DNA of 64,000 nucleotides from Cloeon dipterum (lineage: Eukaryota; Arthropoda; Insecta; Ephemeroptera; Baetidae). The stretch lies in the NCBI RefSeq assembly GCF_949628265.1, contig NC_088790.1:15938545-16002544 (forward strand), read 5' to 3'. The notes beneath the pieces are model-generated. The model was not told the DNA's origin, did not search any database, and saw nothing but the letters and a program-made list of their open reading frames with translations. Positions 1 to 13,686 of this stretch are shown one piece after another. The position numbers were made by a program, and so were the translations under genes. Each line of letters begins with the position of its first letter. Position 1 is the stretch's first letter.

Positions 1-3000
1 TGTGCGCCTCTCTCTTTCGGTGCGGGCTGAAAAGCGTGGTGGCGTTGAGCGCGCGGGCAGCCATGAGGCAGGCAAGGAACCAACCGTAGCCAAGTCCTCT
101 CTTTCTCTTTCTCTCTCGGCTGCTGCTGGCTGGCTTTTTGATTGCTCGCTCGGTCTTTTGCCTGGGTGCTCCATTTATTATTACGGCAGATGATGTTGAC
201 AAGGCTTAAGAGAGCCAAGATGAAGGAAGCTGCGCTGCAAACTGTGCAAACAAAGGAGCGGCGTGCTGATTCGAGAGCGAGTGCGAGAGCAGAAGATTGT
301 GCAGGCTGTTGGACGGGCAAACAGCACGCCTAGATTGTTATTATTAGTACCCCTCGCAGAGGCAATCAGTCAGGAAATTGCAATACGCAGTAATTGCTTC
401 GTAGTTGAATCACTTGTAATATGAAGCAATCGCAATTATCCTCTTTCTAATGGGACAAAAATAATTTAAATTCTCTTCATAATAAAGGAGATCTTACAAA
501 GCCAAAAGTGACTCATTTTTAACTTTCCTATTTATGTAAAAATTTGGATTTTGAAAATATAAACGATCTGAAATTTTTCTCACTGTTCATGAAGCCGAAA
601 CTATTAGAGCACTAAAAATTACGTTTGTTCGATCAGAAGTAAATGTCCAGCATTTCAATCCATCGTTATAAATTTTAATCTCACTTCAATAGTGACCGTT
701 TTTCTTGCAAGCAGCTCAACGACATTTCACTGATGGATTGGTTCTTTCTCCCTTTCTTCCTCTTCCGTCAGCTTAAGTGTTAAAAAATGAGAATAAGCTA
801 TGCGGATTTCCAAGCTGCCTGTCACGGCCGCGAATCGCTTTTTCATTGGTTTCGCGAGGCATCAATTGGAAAAGCGGTCAAAAAGCATACTGCCGCCCTT
901 TCCGGCTGCGACAAAGGCGTATAATAAGGGGTTTGCGGTCGTGTTTTTGACGTTAAAAGGACGAGCGCGCGCGCCACGGGACGTAAAAAAGAAAACGTCT
1001 CGCGGGTGAAAGGAAAAAATGGGCGCCTGTCACAAAAGGGGCGATGCACCAGCGATGCAGCAGTTTCTGACACGACAATAACTACAGCGCGCGCCCATAA
1101 AGCAGCAGAATCTGATCAATTATTTTGGCCACAACAACGCCCTCCGCGCGTTTTTTAGTCAGCACATTCATGGTGTCGCCATACATATCAGTCGAAAAAA
1201 AAATAATTGCTGCTAGAAAGCAAAATAAATGCACGCCTGGAAAGACAGGCAATTAATTATTTCCAGATTTGTTGTACTCGCAACAAAATAATCAGAAGTT
1301 TTTTTTATTTCAAATGATTATTTTCGCTTGATTTTGATCTCTATCTATAGTCGCAATGTGCGAGTTTTGAGTTAAATTCCTTCTGGCGAAATAAATCATG
1401 ATTTTCAATGAGGAGACAAGGTATGCTTTCGGCTTGATCAACATGCAAACCTTTAAAGCGATTTTCTCAGAAATTTTCGGGAAAAAAATTGTTTATAATA
1501 ATTTTTACTTTAATTAGTACAAATAATGATCCTTTTCTTTTGATTATCTGGGTGTCTCAAAAATTGATTCTGAAAAGGTGACCGATTGATTTTCAAATGC
1601 ATTAATTTTATCTGCCTCTTAGTCTTGGGAAAAATAGAGACGTTGCGAACGAGCAAATGCTTGTTGGAGCGGAAGTACTGCCGCGTATTGTTGTGGTTCT
1701 GATTCACAAATGTACATTATAATAAGCGCAGCCCGGCCGCCTCTTCCCTCTCAGCAGGCCGACGCGTTTAAGAGCCGCGTGTTCAATCACGTTAATTGCT
1801 TTCGTGAGCAACCGCGAAAATCAATTCGTGCTCCCCGCGGTCTCGTTCTCGTCATTTATTGTTTCTTATCAGGCGATTCGGCGGCGCGCACTCAAATCCG
1901 CGTGCTGTCTCTCGCACTCTCTTTTTATTTCGCACTTTTGTTGTTTGTACCCTCGTCGTCCCATTCCCGACGATCTAGTCTCTCTGAACGCCCGCTAAAC
2001 TCTGCCTTTGTGCGCGATTCGTGTGTCGCGGGGAAAACAATAAAGACACACACACACAAACACACAGCTTTTCAATTGCCGGGGACGGGGACGCTTTTAT
2101 TTTTCATACAAATAATGCAGCCGCATTCGAGCTAAAGCGCTGCAATAAGTCAAATGTCTTTTGTTTAGGCTCTAGAAGTCTGCAGAATTATTAGCGGAAT
2201 TTAAATTTTAGAACTACTGATTTTTTCCTTTTTTAAAAATTATTTGTTGGAGTTAAAATAAATTCAGACGTTGAATTGTGACTTTTCTAATATTTTTTGT
2301 TCAATGTTCAGAAGAATTTTCAATTTAATTTATTAGTGGAAGATGGTTAAAAAAATTTATAGAATGGCCTTGAAACAAAATTATAGAAACAGAGCTTTAA
2401 AAATGGTCCAAATTTCAAAATTATTTTAAAATTACAAGTTTTGCTTAATTTAGATTAAGTTTGGTAAGTAAATATTGTTCAATAAGACAAATCGATTGGT
2501 GGGAAATGTTTAAAATTCCAGTAATATTTCTCGTCAATATAAAGCGTGTTCTTTGGTTTTGCAATTTTTTAATAATAACTAACCGTAGATAACTAATTAC
2601 CGTAGATTAAAATAAAAAAACATCATAATCCTATTTCTTCTCAAGTTAACATTTTCCTGCGTCAATTTATAATTTCCGAAAAATATAAAATGTAAGGAGA
2701 ATTTTTACCAAATGAAAAAAATTTGCTGTGATTGCACCAGAAAGTTGTCAATAGTTAATCATTTAATACTCTTTTTGTTTTTTAAATAATATAAATAGTT
2801 GAAATTGACTATGGATTCAGATGTTCTTTTCTGTTTACTCTCCTTTTGAAATTAAACTTCATTCCTTTTGTTTTGTTTTAACAACACATCGTTGCAGGCA
2901 GCTGTGTAAGGCGGTCGCAATTCGAAGTTATCTGATCGGAATTGATGGCAATCAATCGCATTCCCGCATAGTTGCGTAGCAGCAGTGACCGAAGTTTCTC

Positions 3001-6000
3001 ACTTGATTGGCCGCAGACAAACCGGAGGACGTTGCGAGCGGAAAATGCCCTCGCGGCAGTGCCGTCCCGCGACTCGAGAGCTAGAGTTGTGTGTGTGTTT
3101 TACAGCAGCGCGTATAACGCGACAGCTGCTCTGCATCATTATATACATGTTGGCACACACAAAAGGGCCCTTTTACTTGTTATGAATGCGATGCAGTCCC
3201 GCTGTGCGTTCAATGGCGGCTCAATAAAAGTTATCAGGACAGGGTGTATGTATGTGTGTTGCTGTTGTCGCGCATTCGCCGCGCCGCCGGAAGACTAAAA
3301 GTACTTGAATGTTTCAGTTGGTAAGTGGCCCTGCAGCCCGCAGCCGAACGGTTCATATGCCAGCCAGCCACCGCTCCACGCCAAATGAATAATGTAGTAA
3401 ATGAGAGAATTAAAGCAAGAGCTGCTGGTCTGTAAAACTTTGTTCCCTGGCGACACTTTAAATAATAGAATAAGAGAAGCGTATATATAGTTTGAATATA
3501 CACTCGAGAGACAGAGGATTTGTGTAATTGAAGGGAATGGCTTAAAACTGCTTGATTATTTCAATTCATAGAGCAAGCTGTTTATAGAGATTTGCTTATA
3601 TGTAATATATTAGTGAGAAATATCTCGAATTCCAGCCCCCATTATTTTGCTGCACCGATGCTTATTTAAGAGTTATAATAACTATTACAAAATTCCACCA
3701 AATCAGCAGGGCTCTCAGAAATTGTCCATCTTTTTTTTCCACGGCTTATTTTTCCAAAAAAAGAAAGAAAAGGAAATGCCCTGTTATTTCCAGACAATAG
3801 CAATTTATGCAACTTTTTTCTTTAAAATGTCTTTGATAAGTTACCGTAAATTGTAGTTGAAAATATCAGAGGGGAACAAATAGACCAAAAATTCCATTAT
3901 TAGACATACAAATTAATCGTTATAAACAGTCATTAAAAATGTAAAATGTATTATAATTAAATAGTCAGTCGTTTTAAATTTTAAAATATTGAGTTAGAAA
4001 ACTCCGAAAAACGATTTAAATCTGAGATCGCCATATATCAGCGTTCAATCGTTTTAAAAATAGAGAGCCCTATTTGCTAAATTTAAATAGGAGGGTGTGA
4101 AAGTTTCCGTTAAATTCCTACAATGATGTTTTTTATTTGCAGAAATTTCCAGGAATAACACTGAATGAGTCTTTTTGTCTATTGTCTGCCCTTTTGCCAA
4201 CCGTTGCTTCAAAACTAGGTTTCAAAAAACCATTTTCCTTTTTGTAAAAAAAATATGACACAGTTAAACTCTTCTGTGCAAGCGAAACAGTATGTGTTTA
4301 AAGAAATATACTGTGAAATATTAAATATTCTTACCATTTCCCCGATTGCCAGCTTGTAGCTTTGTCTCAATCTGCGACATTTCGTGACTCGTGAATCAAA
4401 CGTTAATTTTTGCATTTTTCATTTAAATGTTTATATATATTCCTTTGCTTAATTTGTACATTTGAAATTAAATTTCCAGTTTGGTCAGAGCAACTCGATC
4501 TCGGCAATATGACATATCAAAGGTATATATAGATATGTGAAAGATCGTAACTCCCACATTTGTTTTAGCTTTTCATCCATTTTTTTAGATGTCACATATT
4601 TATTGAAGTACATATTTGGTGCGATTATTTCCTTAATTTTAAATACACTATATTTCATTTTTTGCATAAAACTAAAGTGTCGGTCTAGCGTGTAAATACA
4701 ATCTTATGCACACAGACACTTTCTGACTCGGAAAACGGAGTAATTACTTCATTTGGCTCGTTGTCTGGGGGCGAACACTATACCCTTTTACGAACATTTC
4801 GATTTATCAAGCACTTGGGGGTGCGTTTTCGTTGCACATTCTATATACGTGAGAGCCGCCGGAACAATAAATCACTCTGTGTTTTACTCCCGCCGCCGCA
4901 CACAAATGATAAAAAACGCGTGGTGGCGTGCGTGTAAACGCTGTGCGATCATTATTCTTTTCTCCTCGGCGCAGACCCACTTTGATTGTTTCTGCGCGAT
5001 TGTTAATTTGCGGCCCTCGACCCGCACACTCACGCCATTTCCGTGTTTACAAGCATATCGAAATATGTATATTTTCGTTAGGAGAGCGCCGATGGATGAT
5101 GAAGTGCAGAGCCAGAGAGTGTGCTCGGCTGTGAAGGACGCGCGAGCGCGCGCTATAGGGGAGGCTTTCGCGTTCAACTGGTTAGCACCGGATTTATGGA
5201 TTATGACGTGTATGAATTAATTAGGTGCCAACGCGCATATTTACTGCAAACAGGCACGTCATATCGCGCAACACCATTTTAACTCATAAAACGCAGCGGG
5301 TGTTTTGTACGTAGATACATTCATGCAGATTATGACAAGAACTTGAACGACCGCAGCGAAAGGGGTGAGATAAACACTGGACTAGCTCGAAAATATGCTC
5401 TTTTATAAATACCTGTGTCAGATAATTAGTGGCTTGAAGGTTTTTGTAGACAAATATTATATTGGAATTTGTTTGGATTTAAAAGTTTCGTGGCAAATTC
5501 AGTCCCATGAAAAGAGACCTAGAAAATAAATTCAAGTTAATTAATCCAATCTGGATCATAGTTGCATGAAATCTAGACGAAAATTACCACGTTTCCTGAA
5601 ATCTCGAGTTTCAGGGAGCAAAAAACACGTTTTTTTAACTTCGACCTAAAATATCTAAAAAAAAGGAGAAACATAATATATCACACGATATCACCAACAA
5701 TAATATTTGAAAATGTTTTATATCCCTAGGAAAAATATTTTAATTAAAATAAAAATAAATTTGGTCTGGAAGCGCTGCAATCCCTCTCTCAACCCTGAGA
5801 AAAAACCCTGAACAAATTTAAGTGTTTAAAAAATTCCCCCTTTTAAAAAACATTTTTTGCCAATTTGAGATTTTAAATTTAATTGTGAACTGGAAATATA
5901 TAAAATTAAAGATTCAATCATTTAGAGTGAGTTAATTTAAAATAAATTCTAACAATCAGGCAAGCTTGAGAGCGACAAACAGATTACAACAAATTAGTAA

Positions 6001-7200
6001 TTCGCACGCGAGTTTTCAGGAAAATAAAAACTACATGTATTGCTACATAAAATATATGGCAATCTCTATATAATTTCCATTCACTGTCAAGATGATAATT
6101 TCCTGCTTCTGGACATTAAAATTCAGACGCCTGACGATCGTGCCGAGCGGTCGTTTGTCACTAGAACGTTCACTTTCTCGTGTGTGGGTTGTGCACGTTA
6201 TTCGGGGCGATGTGCGTCGAGTGTGCAAAGATAGAGAGGAGATATAATTGTTGCCTCGCCAGCAGCGCACGGAGAGACCACCGCCGTAGTGGAAAAGGCT
6301 CCGTGTGCGGCCGCGCCACCCCCGCTTCCTTATTGTTTTTAATTTTATCAGATGCACTTGCTCGAGCGCGCGCGTGTGCCACTTGAAAATCGGCAATTAC
6401 CTGCTCCGCTTCCTCTCCATTATTCACATCTTGCAGTGTGCAGCACAAACCACCCCCGCCAACCCCGCCACTCTCACCCCTCGCTTTAAGTAATAAACTA
6501 TTAACCGGCTTGCCGTCGCGCTTATCAAATCAGATGATATTAAAAGATAAGCCTGCGCGAGTCTGCTCGCTCAGCTAACCTTTTTTAATTTTGCATGCTC
6601 ATTCGAGTAAAATTTTCATCCGCAGGGGCGAGCTAATCACTGCACAGAGAAGATGAGTTTTATCATTTGCTAATACTTAAGGGGGTTATTATATGTTTCA
6701 GCAAAGCAGCCACGTGAAGTTATAAATAATATATCATAAAAAATTGATGAATATTTTTCATTAGAGCATCATTTTGTTATTACCCCTCAGGAGTTTCTTC
6801 GTCAAGTTTTAAAATATCTCTGTTATTCATTATAGTTCACCTTTTTTGAAATGGGCAAACAATCCCGAAAACTCATCCGTGTCCCAAAAACATCGCAAAC
6901 GAATAACATGGACGCACGGGACTCATTTAGGGAAGCCCAAGTCCAGAAAAAACCCAGCTCGTGTTGCTGCCTCCGCACCAGAGTCCTTAATTGAAACGCC
7001 AGACATTCGTCCCGCAAGTTTAAAACCCAATAAACTTACTAAATGCTCGAAAATACTTCAAAAAATTAAAAATTTAGAAGCTTGCAATCATAACTCTGTA
7101 TTTTCCATAAACAACTCAATTGCTTCTCTTAATTCGTTGTTTCGCTTTACTATTTAGAAAAATTCACCGCCCAAACCTTAAGTTAACAATTACATATTTT
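1..7200. other. Gene-poor DNA, GC-rich islands in AT-rich background
   Basis: No open frame here shows a recognisable domain, codon bias or splice-supported continuation. GC- and CpG-rich islands lie roughly at 1-340, 790-1170, 1690-2130, 2890-3400, 4830-5360 and 6130-6650, separated by AT-rich DNA with many A/T runs. Islands carry short CT/GA tracts, a CA tract near 2044-2065 and GCGC stretches. Open frames inside the islands (for example 1710-2135) are explained by low stop-codon density in GC-rich DNA. The islands could be cis-regulatory modules or untranslated exons of a gene beyond the left edge; neither is shown. Confidence 0.6.
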
Positions 7201-7609
7201 ATAGATTTTGCGAAAAGGCCCTCTGCGTTAAAATAGGTGGCTATTAGTGAAATTTTAAGAAAAATTATAACATTTCCGTCTGGATGTACATTATACTTTT
7301 TATTATTATCTTTTTAAATCCATTTAAATAATGCTGCAGTTCATGTCATATATATATGTATTCCTTTACAACGAAGACTCTGCAAAGAATTGCGTCAGTG
7401 CAAAAAGGTCCTCTAACTGAGACGCGCCCGAGTCTTAATCTCACTAATGCAAGTCTGAAATGTTTAAAGCTCCTTTCAGTCCGCTCGTCGTTTTCCAGTC
7501 GGCAACTGCAAGTGACATACATTTGCATACACAATTCTCGCGAAGCTCTCTTTCTCTCTGTCGAGCGTCTCTCGCGTTCTCTTGGCTCAGCATTGCTCTG
7601 TCTGCACAC

Positions 7610-7634
7610 ATATGCATGCATGCATGCATGCATA
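7610..7634. repeat. (ATGC)n tetranucleotide microsatellite
   Basis: About five and a half tandem units of the self-complementary tetranucleotide TGCA, followed directly by GCGCGC. The tract alternates purine and pyrimidine throughout. Confidence 0.85.
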
Positions 7635-9729
7635 GCGCGCGACAACAATCTGCTTGAGTGAGTCGTCTTTTGCTCGCTGTGTGCTTTTCATTTCGCAGCA
7701 CTTTGCATTCATTTCGCTCACCGCTGCTTCCACGCAATCAAAAGCGCGCGCGGCCGGGAGTATATCGCTCAAAGCCGCGAAGAAAATTCTCCTTTATTTC
7801 GCTGAGTGCTGCCGCCGCAGCGCAAGAGATTTTTGCTTAATGCAAATCTTGCGCGGATATTTTCACGCCCGTTTTTTTGTGTGCATGCAAACGCTATGGT
7901 TCCGTCACCCTTTTTTCCGCCCCATCAACGGATGAATAACTGTCTGCGCAACGCTCTTATTTCGATCACCTCTCCAGCTCTTGCCAAACAGAAATTTCAA
8001 CCGTGGCATTTTATATTATTTTCCGAGTGCATGGAGTGAGAGATATGAGTTTCGTCGCAATGTTAAGAGGAAAATATGAATTTTGTGTTTGATAATATCG
8101 GCTTTGACCTAAATTTCATCACTCGATTCATCATCTGTCATTCCCTAAAGAGACTGTATCCAAGAGGAGGCACGGAAAGCTTTCAAAAATGTTTGTTTGT
8201 CACTCTTTGAGGCATATATGTTAAAAAATTGATCTGTCAGTCATATACAGTTGAAAATATTGAAATAAAATACTTAACGCAAGCATCTAAATTACATTAT
8301 TTGAAAATTTGTCTGCGGAAATCATTTTATTTTGCTTTATATACAATAAAATATAATAATAATTACTTTAATGGAAAGGGAAAAACTTAAGCATTTACTT
8401 GCACATTTAACAATCACACGTAAAGAAACATTAGAATTAATTTTTAATAAACTCATTTTTTAATTCGCTAAACCCGTATGCAAAAACTTTAAAAGTATAT
8501 ACACTTTAAAACCTGCAAAAATCAATTTGAATACGTTTTGAATTGTGTTTCAGGCCAATCAATGCGGAAAGAGGAACAATTATCCTTTATTTTTTACAGC
8601 TTAATTGAAATATTTCTAATGACATTTTAAAAATAAATAACTTGTATTGGAGGCAAATAAACATCAGGCTTCATAACATGAGTTTGGAAAGTATTTTATT
8701 TATTAAATAAGATTGGTGCTGCAAAACCCTGGAAATCCTTGTTTCAAGCCATAAACTTAATTACTATTATAAGGATTCACTTATATCCAAAATTGATATA
8801 GGTATATAGGACTGCGTAAGTTTTTTTTTAGAAAAGTGGCTGCAAATTAAGTTATTGCATCATTTTTAAATGTTGAGGACTGCCCTGCATAATTCCAATT
8901 TAGGTAAGTTAAACTTTGAACGCAAAGAATTTGTCGAGAAATAAAACGTAATTTTTACCAGTAACACTTTCTCACAATGAAACACAAATTTGAGTGTTGT
9001 AAAAATCGTTTAACATAATTGATGTAAAATAAAAATACAACCCTTTGTCGAAGGTTACTGGGAAAAGGCGCTGCCGCAGCGTTTACTCTTCTAAAATTTT
9101 AATACTACAGTCAATCAATTGCGTTTTATTGTCAAATGTTCTATTTTCGTTGGATTTACAGTCACTTCTTTATTTGAACACCAATTACGAACCGTTCATA
9201 ATGGAGCAAATGAAGTAAAAACTTTGTATGCTTCATTCCAGAAATTTATTTCATTCTTTTCTGAGCCTGTCATTTTTTTTTTAAAAAAAAGAACGAAACC
9301 TGCGATATTTTTTAATCAAGCATTGATTTTAAATTGTATTTTTATTTTATTTCCTAATTTGCAAGACAATAAAGGAACATATCACGACAGTGAGTTGAGC
9401 GAAAGTTTATACCGTAAGAGTTATATAAGAATCAATCAAAGCGTTGACGTACCTTTGTGGAAAAACGGCGTGTCCTGCGTGCGAAGAGGCGTTAGTGGAG
9501 CGAAACGGTCATCCCCGGCGGAGGGTGGTTCGGCAGCGAGAAAGCAACCCTGGCGTCACGCGGGCAGGCACGAGCGAAAATGCCGTGTCGAGAGATCCGG
9601 AGAAAAGGTGCGACGAGAGGTGGAGGGGGAGGCGGGCGGGCGCCTGCTCGCGGGGTCCTTTTGCCTGCTGCGGCAGGGTGTCAAAATGCATCCCCCGAGT
9701 ATATTCAGCCCCGGCAGCGGCCGTAGGTA

Positions 9730-9772
9730 TCACCACCACCACCACCGCCACCGCCAACGCCAACGCCGCCGC
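9730..9772 (+). repeat. (CCA/CCG)n imperfect trinucleotide repeat
   Basis: Tandem CAC/CCG/CAA triplets inside the 9.5-10.2 kb CpG island. They read as a His/Arg run in one frame and a Thr/Ala run in another. No surrounding frame looks coding, so I treat the tract as a simple repeat. Confidence 0.75.
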
Positions 9773-10260
9773 CGTTGTCGAAGCCGCGTGCTGCACGGTG
9801 TATAAGGAGAGTAATCACGGTAATGATCGCGGGCGAGCGGCCGCTGGAGGGGAGGGGAGAGCCATTTCGCCGCTGGCTCAGCTGTGAGTGGCTGTCGCAG
9901 GCACGCGGCTCGGCCAATGGCGAGCGTCGCTCACTTGGCGCCGCCACCAATGCCATCTTCCCTGCTCTCGGCCGACGCACCCTGCCTCCTCCTCTGCCCA
10001 AAGACACACCACACCGACTCTCGCTGCTCTGCTCGGGCAGCCAAACTGCTAATTTTGACACCCCGCCGCCGCTGCTCCTCTGATGCTGGCTGTCTCTCTA
10101 TTGACGCGCCCCCGCCTGATTGCACGCAAACGACACAATTTCGCCACTATTTCGTTAGTTCTCTCGCGCTGCCAGAGGGTTGGGTTTGCAAAAAGTCAGC
10201 GTGTTCCGCAACCAACATCGAAAATCGATTGACTTTTGCTCAGAAGACAGATTATTAAAA

Positions 10261-11728
10261 GACCTGTTTTTATGGGTTTATCATAAATAATACAAACTGA
10301 CATGAGCTCGGATTTGAATTACTAAGTAAGATGTGTTTACTGACGTTCTCTGTAGTAAATTTTTTGATCGATTCAGAATAATTTGAAATTTTGTCTACTC
10401 TAATGCAAAATTCTTTTATAAATTTAAAATCCTTCTGGATTTTTTCAATTAATAAATTTTAATACAATTAATGTTCACTCCGCATTCTTATATGTTAAAA
10501 TTGGATAATGATTTAAATCTGCGAATGCAAAATGGTCACTCAAACAAGCCATCCCCTTTTTACTTTTATTTGGCCAGACTGATGGTGCTGCCCCTGCGAG
10601 AACTCGAGCTATGCAATCCGCTCGGCACCGGTACCCAACGCGTTGCATACCCTTTCAGGGGGCATGAGCATCACTCGTCTGTTTGCTCTGGCGTTCTGTG
10701 CTCGCAGCAAAAATGTGCCTCGCGTTTAATTTATTTCCTGTGCAGAAGCGGATTCAATATTTTCCGTGCGAGAAGATCTTGTTGATCATCATCATGTGAA
10801 ACGGCAAGCCAAAGAGGGAGCGAGAGAGAGGAGTAGTTGCAGAATGGCAAATATTTGCTCAGCGAAATGAATTTTACGGCGTGTTACCCGCCGCAGTGAG
10901 CAGTGCTCGCCGCCGTTTATCATCTGTTGGTTTTTAATTGCCTTAAGTAAGATTCCTTTGCCCGCCAAAAGCTGCTGAGAGTTTGTTTAATTCGCTAATT
11001 GATTCCGAGGCTTTTCGGCATCTGCTCTCTTTGATCGCCCTTTTAAAAGAGGGTCTGTAGTGGCCTTTCAGATCTCCAAATGGTGGATTCAGCTCAAGTA
11101 AAATCTTCAAAAATATTATTTGTTTAGAGCTGAAATCTTTCGAAACTAATCCTTTACTTTTTAAAATTCCTGAAAAAGGAAATCTGAACTTGAATTAATA
11201 AATATGTATATGCTTTATTCGAAATGTTGAAAGTTTGTAACTTACCATGTATATATAGAGGCATGTTCTTTTCCTAGCTTATTTTTATATAATATATTAA
11301 TATGAAGATTTTTAGGAGGAGACTTTTGTATGCTTTTAGATACCGATTAAATCAAGTTCCTTTTAAAATACATGACAAATACAGTATATCTATAAAGCTA
11401 AATTTCATTTTTCCAGTATTATATCCTGAATCATATTGAAAACACTCAAAATTTAAACATAAACTCATGTAAATTTACTTTTCTAATAACAAAAGCTGAT
11501 TGTGAGCTTGGGAGCTTAAAAAATGGTCTAGAATTTGCTTTCCCGGTACAAAGTTGTGATTTTATTGCATTGTTCATCGAGTGCACAACCGTTAAATAAA
11601 GCTAGTTTGGCAATTTTTTACCAAAGAGCGATGAGATTTGAGGTTCGCATGCCAAAGAGCCTCTAGCTCTGTGGGTGCCCGATGTGCACTCTCTGGCAAC
11701 CGTGCGGCCTTTTCTCTCTGTCTCTCTC

Positions 11729-11824
<96 letters not shown>

Positions 11825-13000
11825 GCTTTTGCTGCCTGCTGATGCCAGACTTAATCACAAAACCGACCGCCTCCTTGCCTCCGCCGGGGCGAACAATAAA
11901 AAGCTTTATTCATTATAAAGTGAGTGAGTGCTCGCGAGCACGCGATCCTCCTCGCCGACAAACTTTTGCATAGATTGCACAGCTAGTGAGGCGCACACCG
12001 CGTGTTTCGCTTCATTTTAGAAAATCGAGAAATAAAACTTTGCTATGTATAAGAAAGTTACTATGAGGGTTATGCATTAGCAAATTTAAATAATTTTTTA
12101 ATATAAATAGAACATCAAAAAATTATTTTTTTTCCAAATATTTTTGTATGTGAAATTGGTGTTAGTTAAAACTTTTTAATTATTAATGTTAATGTATCAG
12201 TCAACTGTAATCAATTTTTCCTCGAGAAACAAATTTATCTGTCACCAGGGTAACAAGTATTAATTTTTTCATAAACAGGATATTTCGCTTGGAACAACAC
12301 GAGCTATATCTCTTAAATTTTTTATTTTTAAACGTTTACCTCTGAATTTTACACCCACAAAAGTGAAAAGCGAGAGAAAAGCAAGGCACTGCTCGTTCCG
12401 CTCGCAAACCCGGTCTTTTGGACACCCTCGCTTGGTCGTCGGCTCAGCAGCAAGATGGTCACGGAGAGATAAGGGTCGCGGAGGGAGCTGGCGTGGTGGA
12501 AGCACCGACATCACACCCTCGAGCCAAATAGAAATAAATACACACGCGCTCGCTCACTCGCTCGCTGGCCGGCCTTGTTAGCTGCTGCAATGGCTCTATT
12601 AATCTCGGCTCCGTGCTTTTACGGCCTCTTTTGTTTTGCTGCCCAGCTTGACCTCATCTGCCAACATGCAAATCAGGCACGTTCCGCGCTCGCTGCTGCC
12701 GGACGCTCATTAAAATGCGCCAATTATCCTCATTCCTCGGGCCTCTTGGAGCATCGCCGGAAGAGCCGACGAGACCGCTGAGTTTGCGAAGGAAAATTTG
12801 CACGTACCGGTTGCGCAAGTATTTTATTCTATACATTTTCGAGAGAGATGCTTCTTGCCTTTCGAAATAATTCAAACGTGAGAAAAGGTAATATGCTTAT
12901 TAAATTATTTGCGACGGGTCATTTGGATTTGAATCAAACCAAATATTGTCTAGTGGAGACTAGTTAGAAGAAAATTGGATATGTCAATAAATGGAAATTT
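10261..13000. other. Gene-poor DNA, islands plus long CT tract
   Basis: GC-richer islands lie at about 10580-11060, 11640-12010 and 12370-12830; between them the DNA is AT-rich and featureless. The frames here (10471-10785, 11592-11858, 12363-12581) have no recognisable product, and the 11592-11858 frame is simply the CT tract read as Arg-Glu repeats. Confidence 0.55.
11732..11822 (+). repeat. (TC)n dinucleotide microsatellite
   Basis: About 45 uninterrupted TC units, preceded by an imperfect CT-rich stretch from 11712. On the opposite strand this is a long GAGA tract, a potential GAGA-factor platform, though length variation in such repeats is usually neutral. Confidence 0.97.
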
Positions 13001-13589
13001 AATTAATTTTCTGTTTTTCAAATTGAATTTCAATATGAATCTTATTGGAAATTTAAATTAATAATGCTAAATATATGGAGTAGGCTTAAAATGCGCTTAT
13101 TTAAGTGGAAAGGCACGCAAAAGTATCGTATTGATGGAGAAAATCTGCGGTAGTTTGCAAGATGAATGAAAATTTAAACGTTTCAAAGACATTCTTTTAC
13201 TGACTTTTCTCCTCAAAATCGATTATCGAACAGATTGTTTTGTACAAGTACATCAATAATAAAAATCGGCCCATTTTAAACTAAAATTTTTTATTTTTGC
13301 AGAACGCCACAGATCCTAACCAAAGAGCCCAGAATTTATCACTGCGTTGATTTTTAATAATATTTAAAAATATTTCATAAATCTATTTATTTGGCATTTT
13401 TCCTTTTCATATGAACTTCAATGAAAAAGTGCGAAACGTCGATCTACATCTCAAGATTCAAAGCATTATTAATTTTCGTCCTATTGAAGAGGAATTCTCG
13501 GAATAATCCTCTCGTTGAATTCAAACATAATCGCATCACTCGAGAGATTTTGATCTGATTCTGACAGCGCGTAATTGGCAGCCACTTAA

Positions 13590-13686
13590 GGCATCTCTCT
13601 CTCTCACTCCCAGGCAGCGGACGAGAATTTGCGCGAAATTAGCTGATCCGCCGCAGACAGGATTACTTTGAAAAGTGACAGCCGTG
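13590..13686 (+). repeat. Duplicated non-coding block, copy A
   Basis: Matches 16181-16266 in the same orientation. Shared runs include AAATTAGCTGATCCG, ATTACTTTGAAAAGTGA and CACTCCC, with scattered substitutions and a ~6-base insertion here relative to copy B after GATCCG. I estimate identity near 85-90% by eye. No open frame is preserved, so a regulatory or repeat-derived origin is more likely than coding. Confidence 0.8.

Larger units (their letters stand above)
7201..10260. other. Gene-poor DNA with two strong CpG islands
   Basis: Islands lie at about 7440-7960 and 9460-10220. The second is the most GC- and CpG-rich stretch of the left half, with CCACC/CCGCC runs near 9730-9770 and adjacent GAGA and GCCAT motifs near 9850-9865. 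A GTGAGT donor-like site lies at 9884-9889. The DNA from 8040 to 9450 is AT-rich with nothing recognisable. A 228-codon frame over 9119-9805 begins in AT-rich DNA and ends in a His/Arg low-complexity run with no domain, so I do not call it a gene. Confidence 0.5.

Noticed and set aside
1710-2135. 141-codon plus-strand open frame
   Set aside because: GC-island frame overlapping others, ending in a Thr/His run from a CA microsatellite; no recognisable protein.
9119-9805. 228-codon plus-strand open frame
   Set aside because: The first half is AT-rich random sequence, and the end is low-complexity His/Arg from CAC/CGC repeats. There is no domain and no conserved start context.
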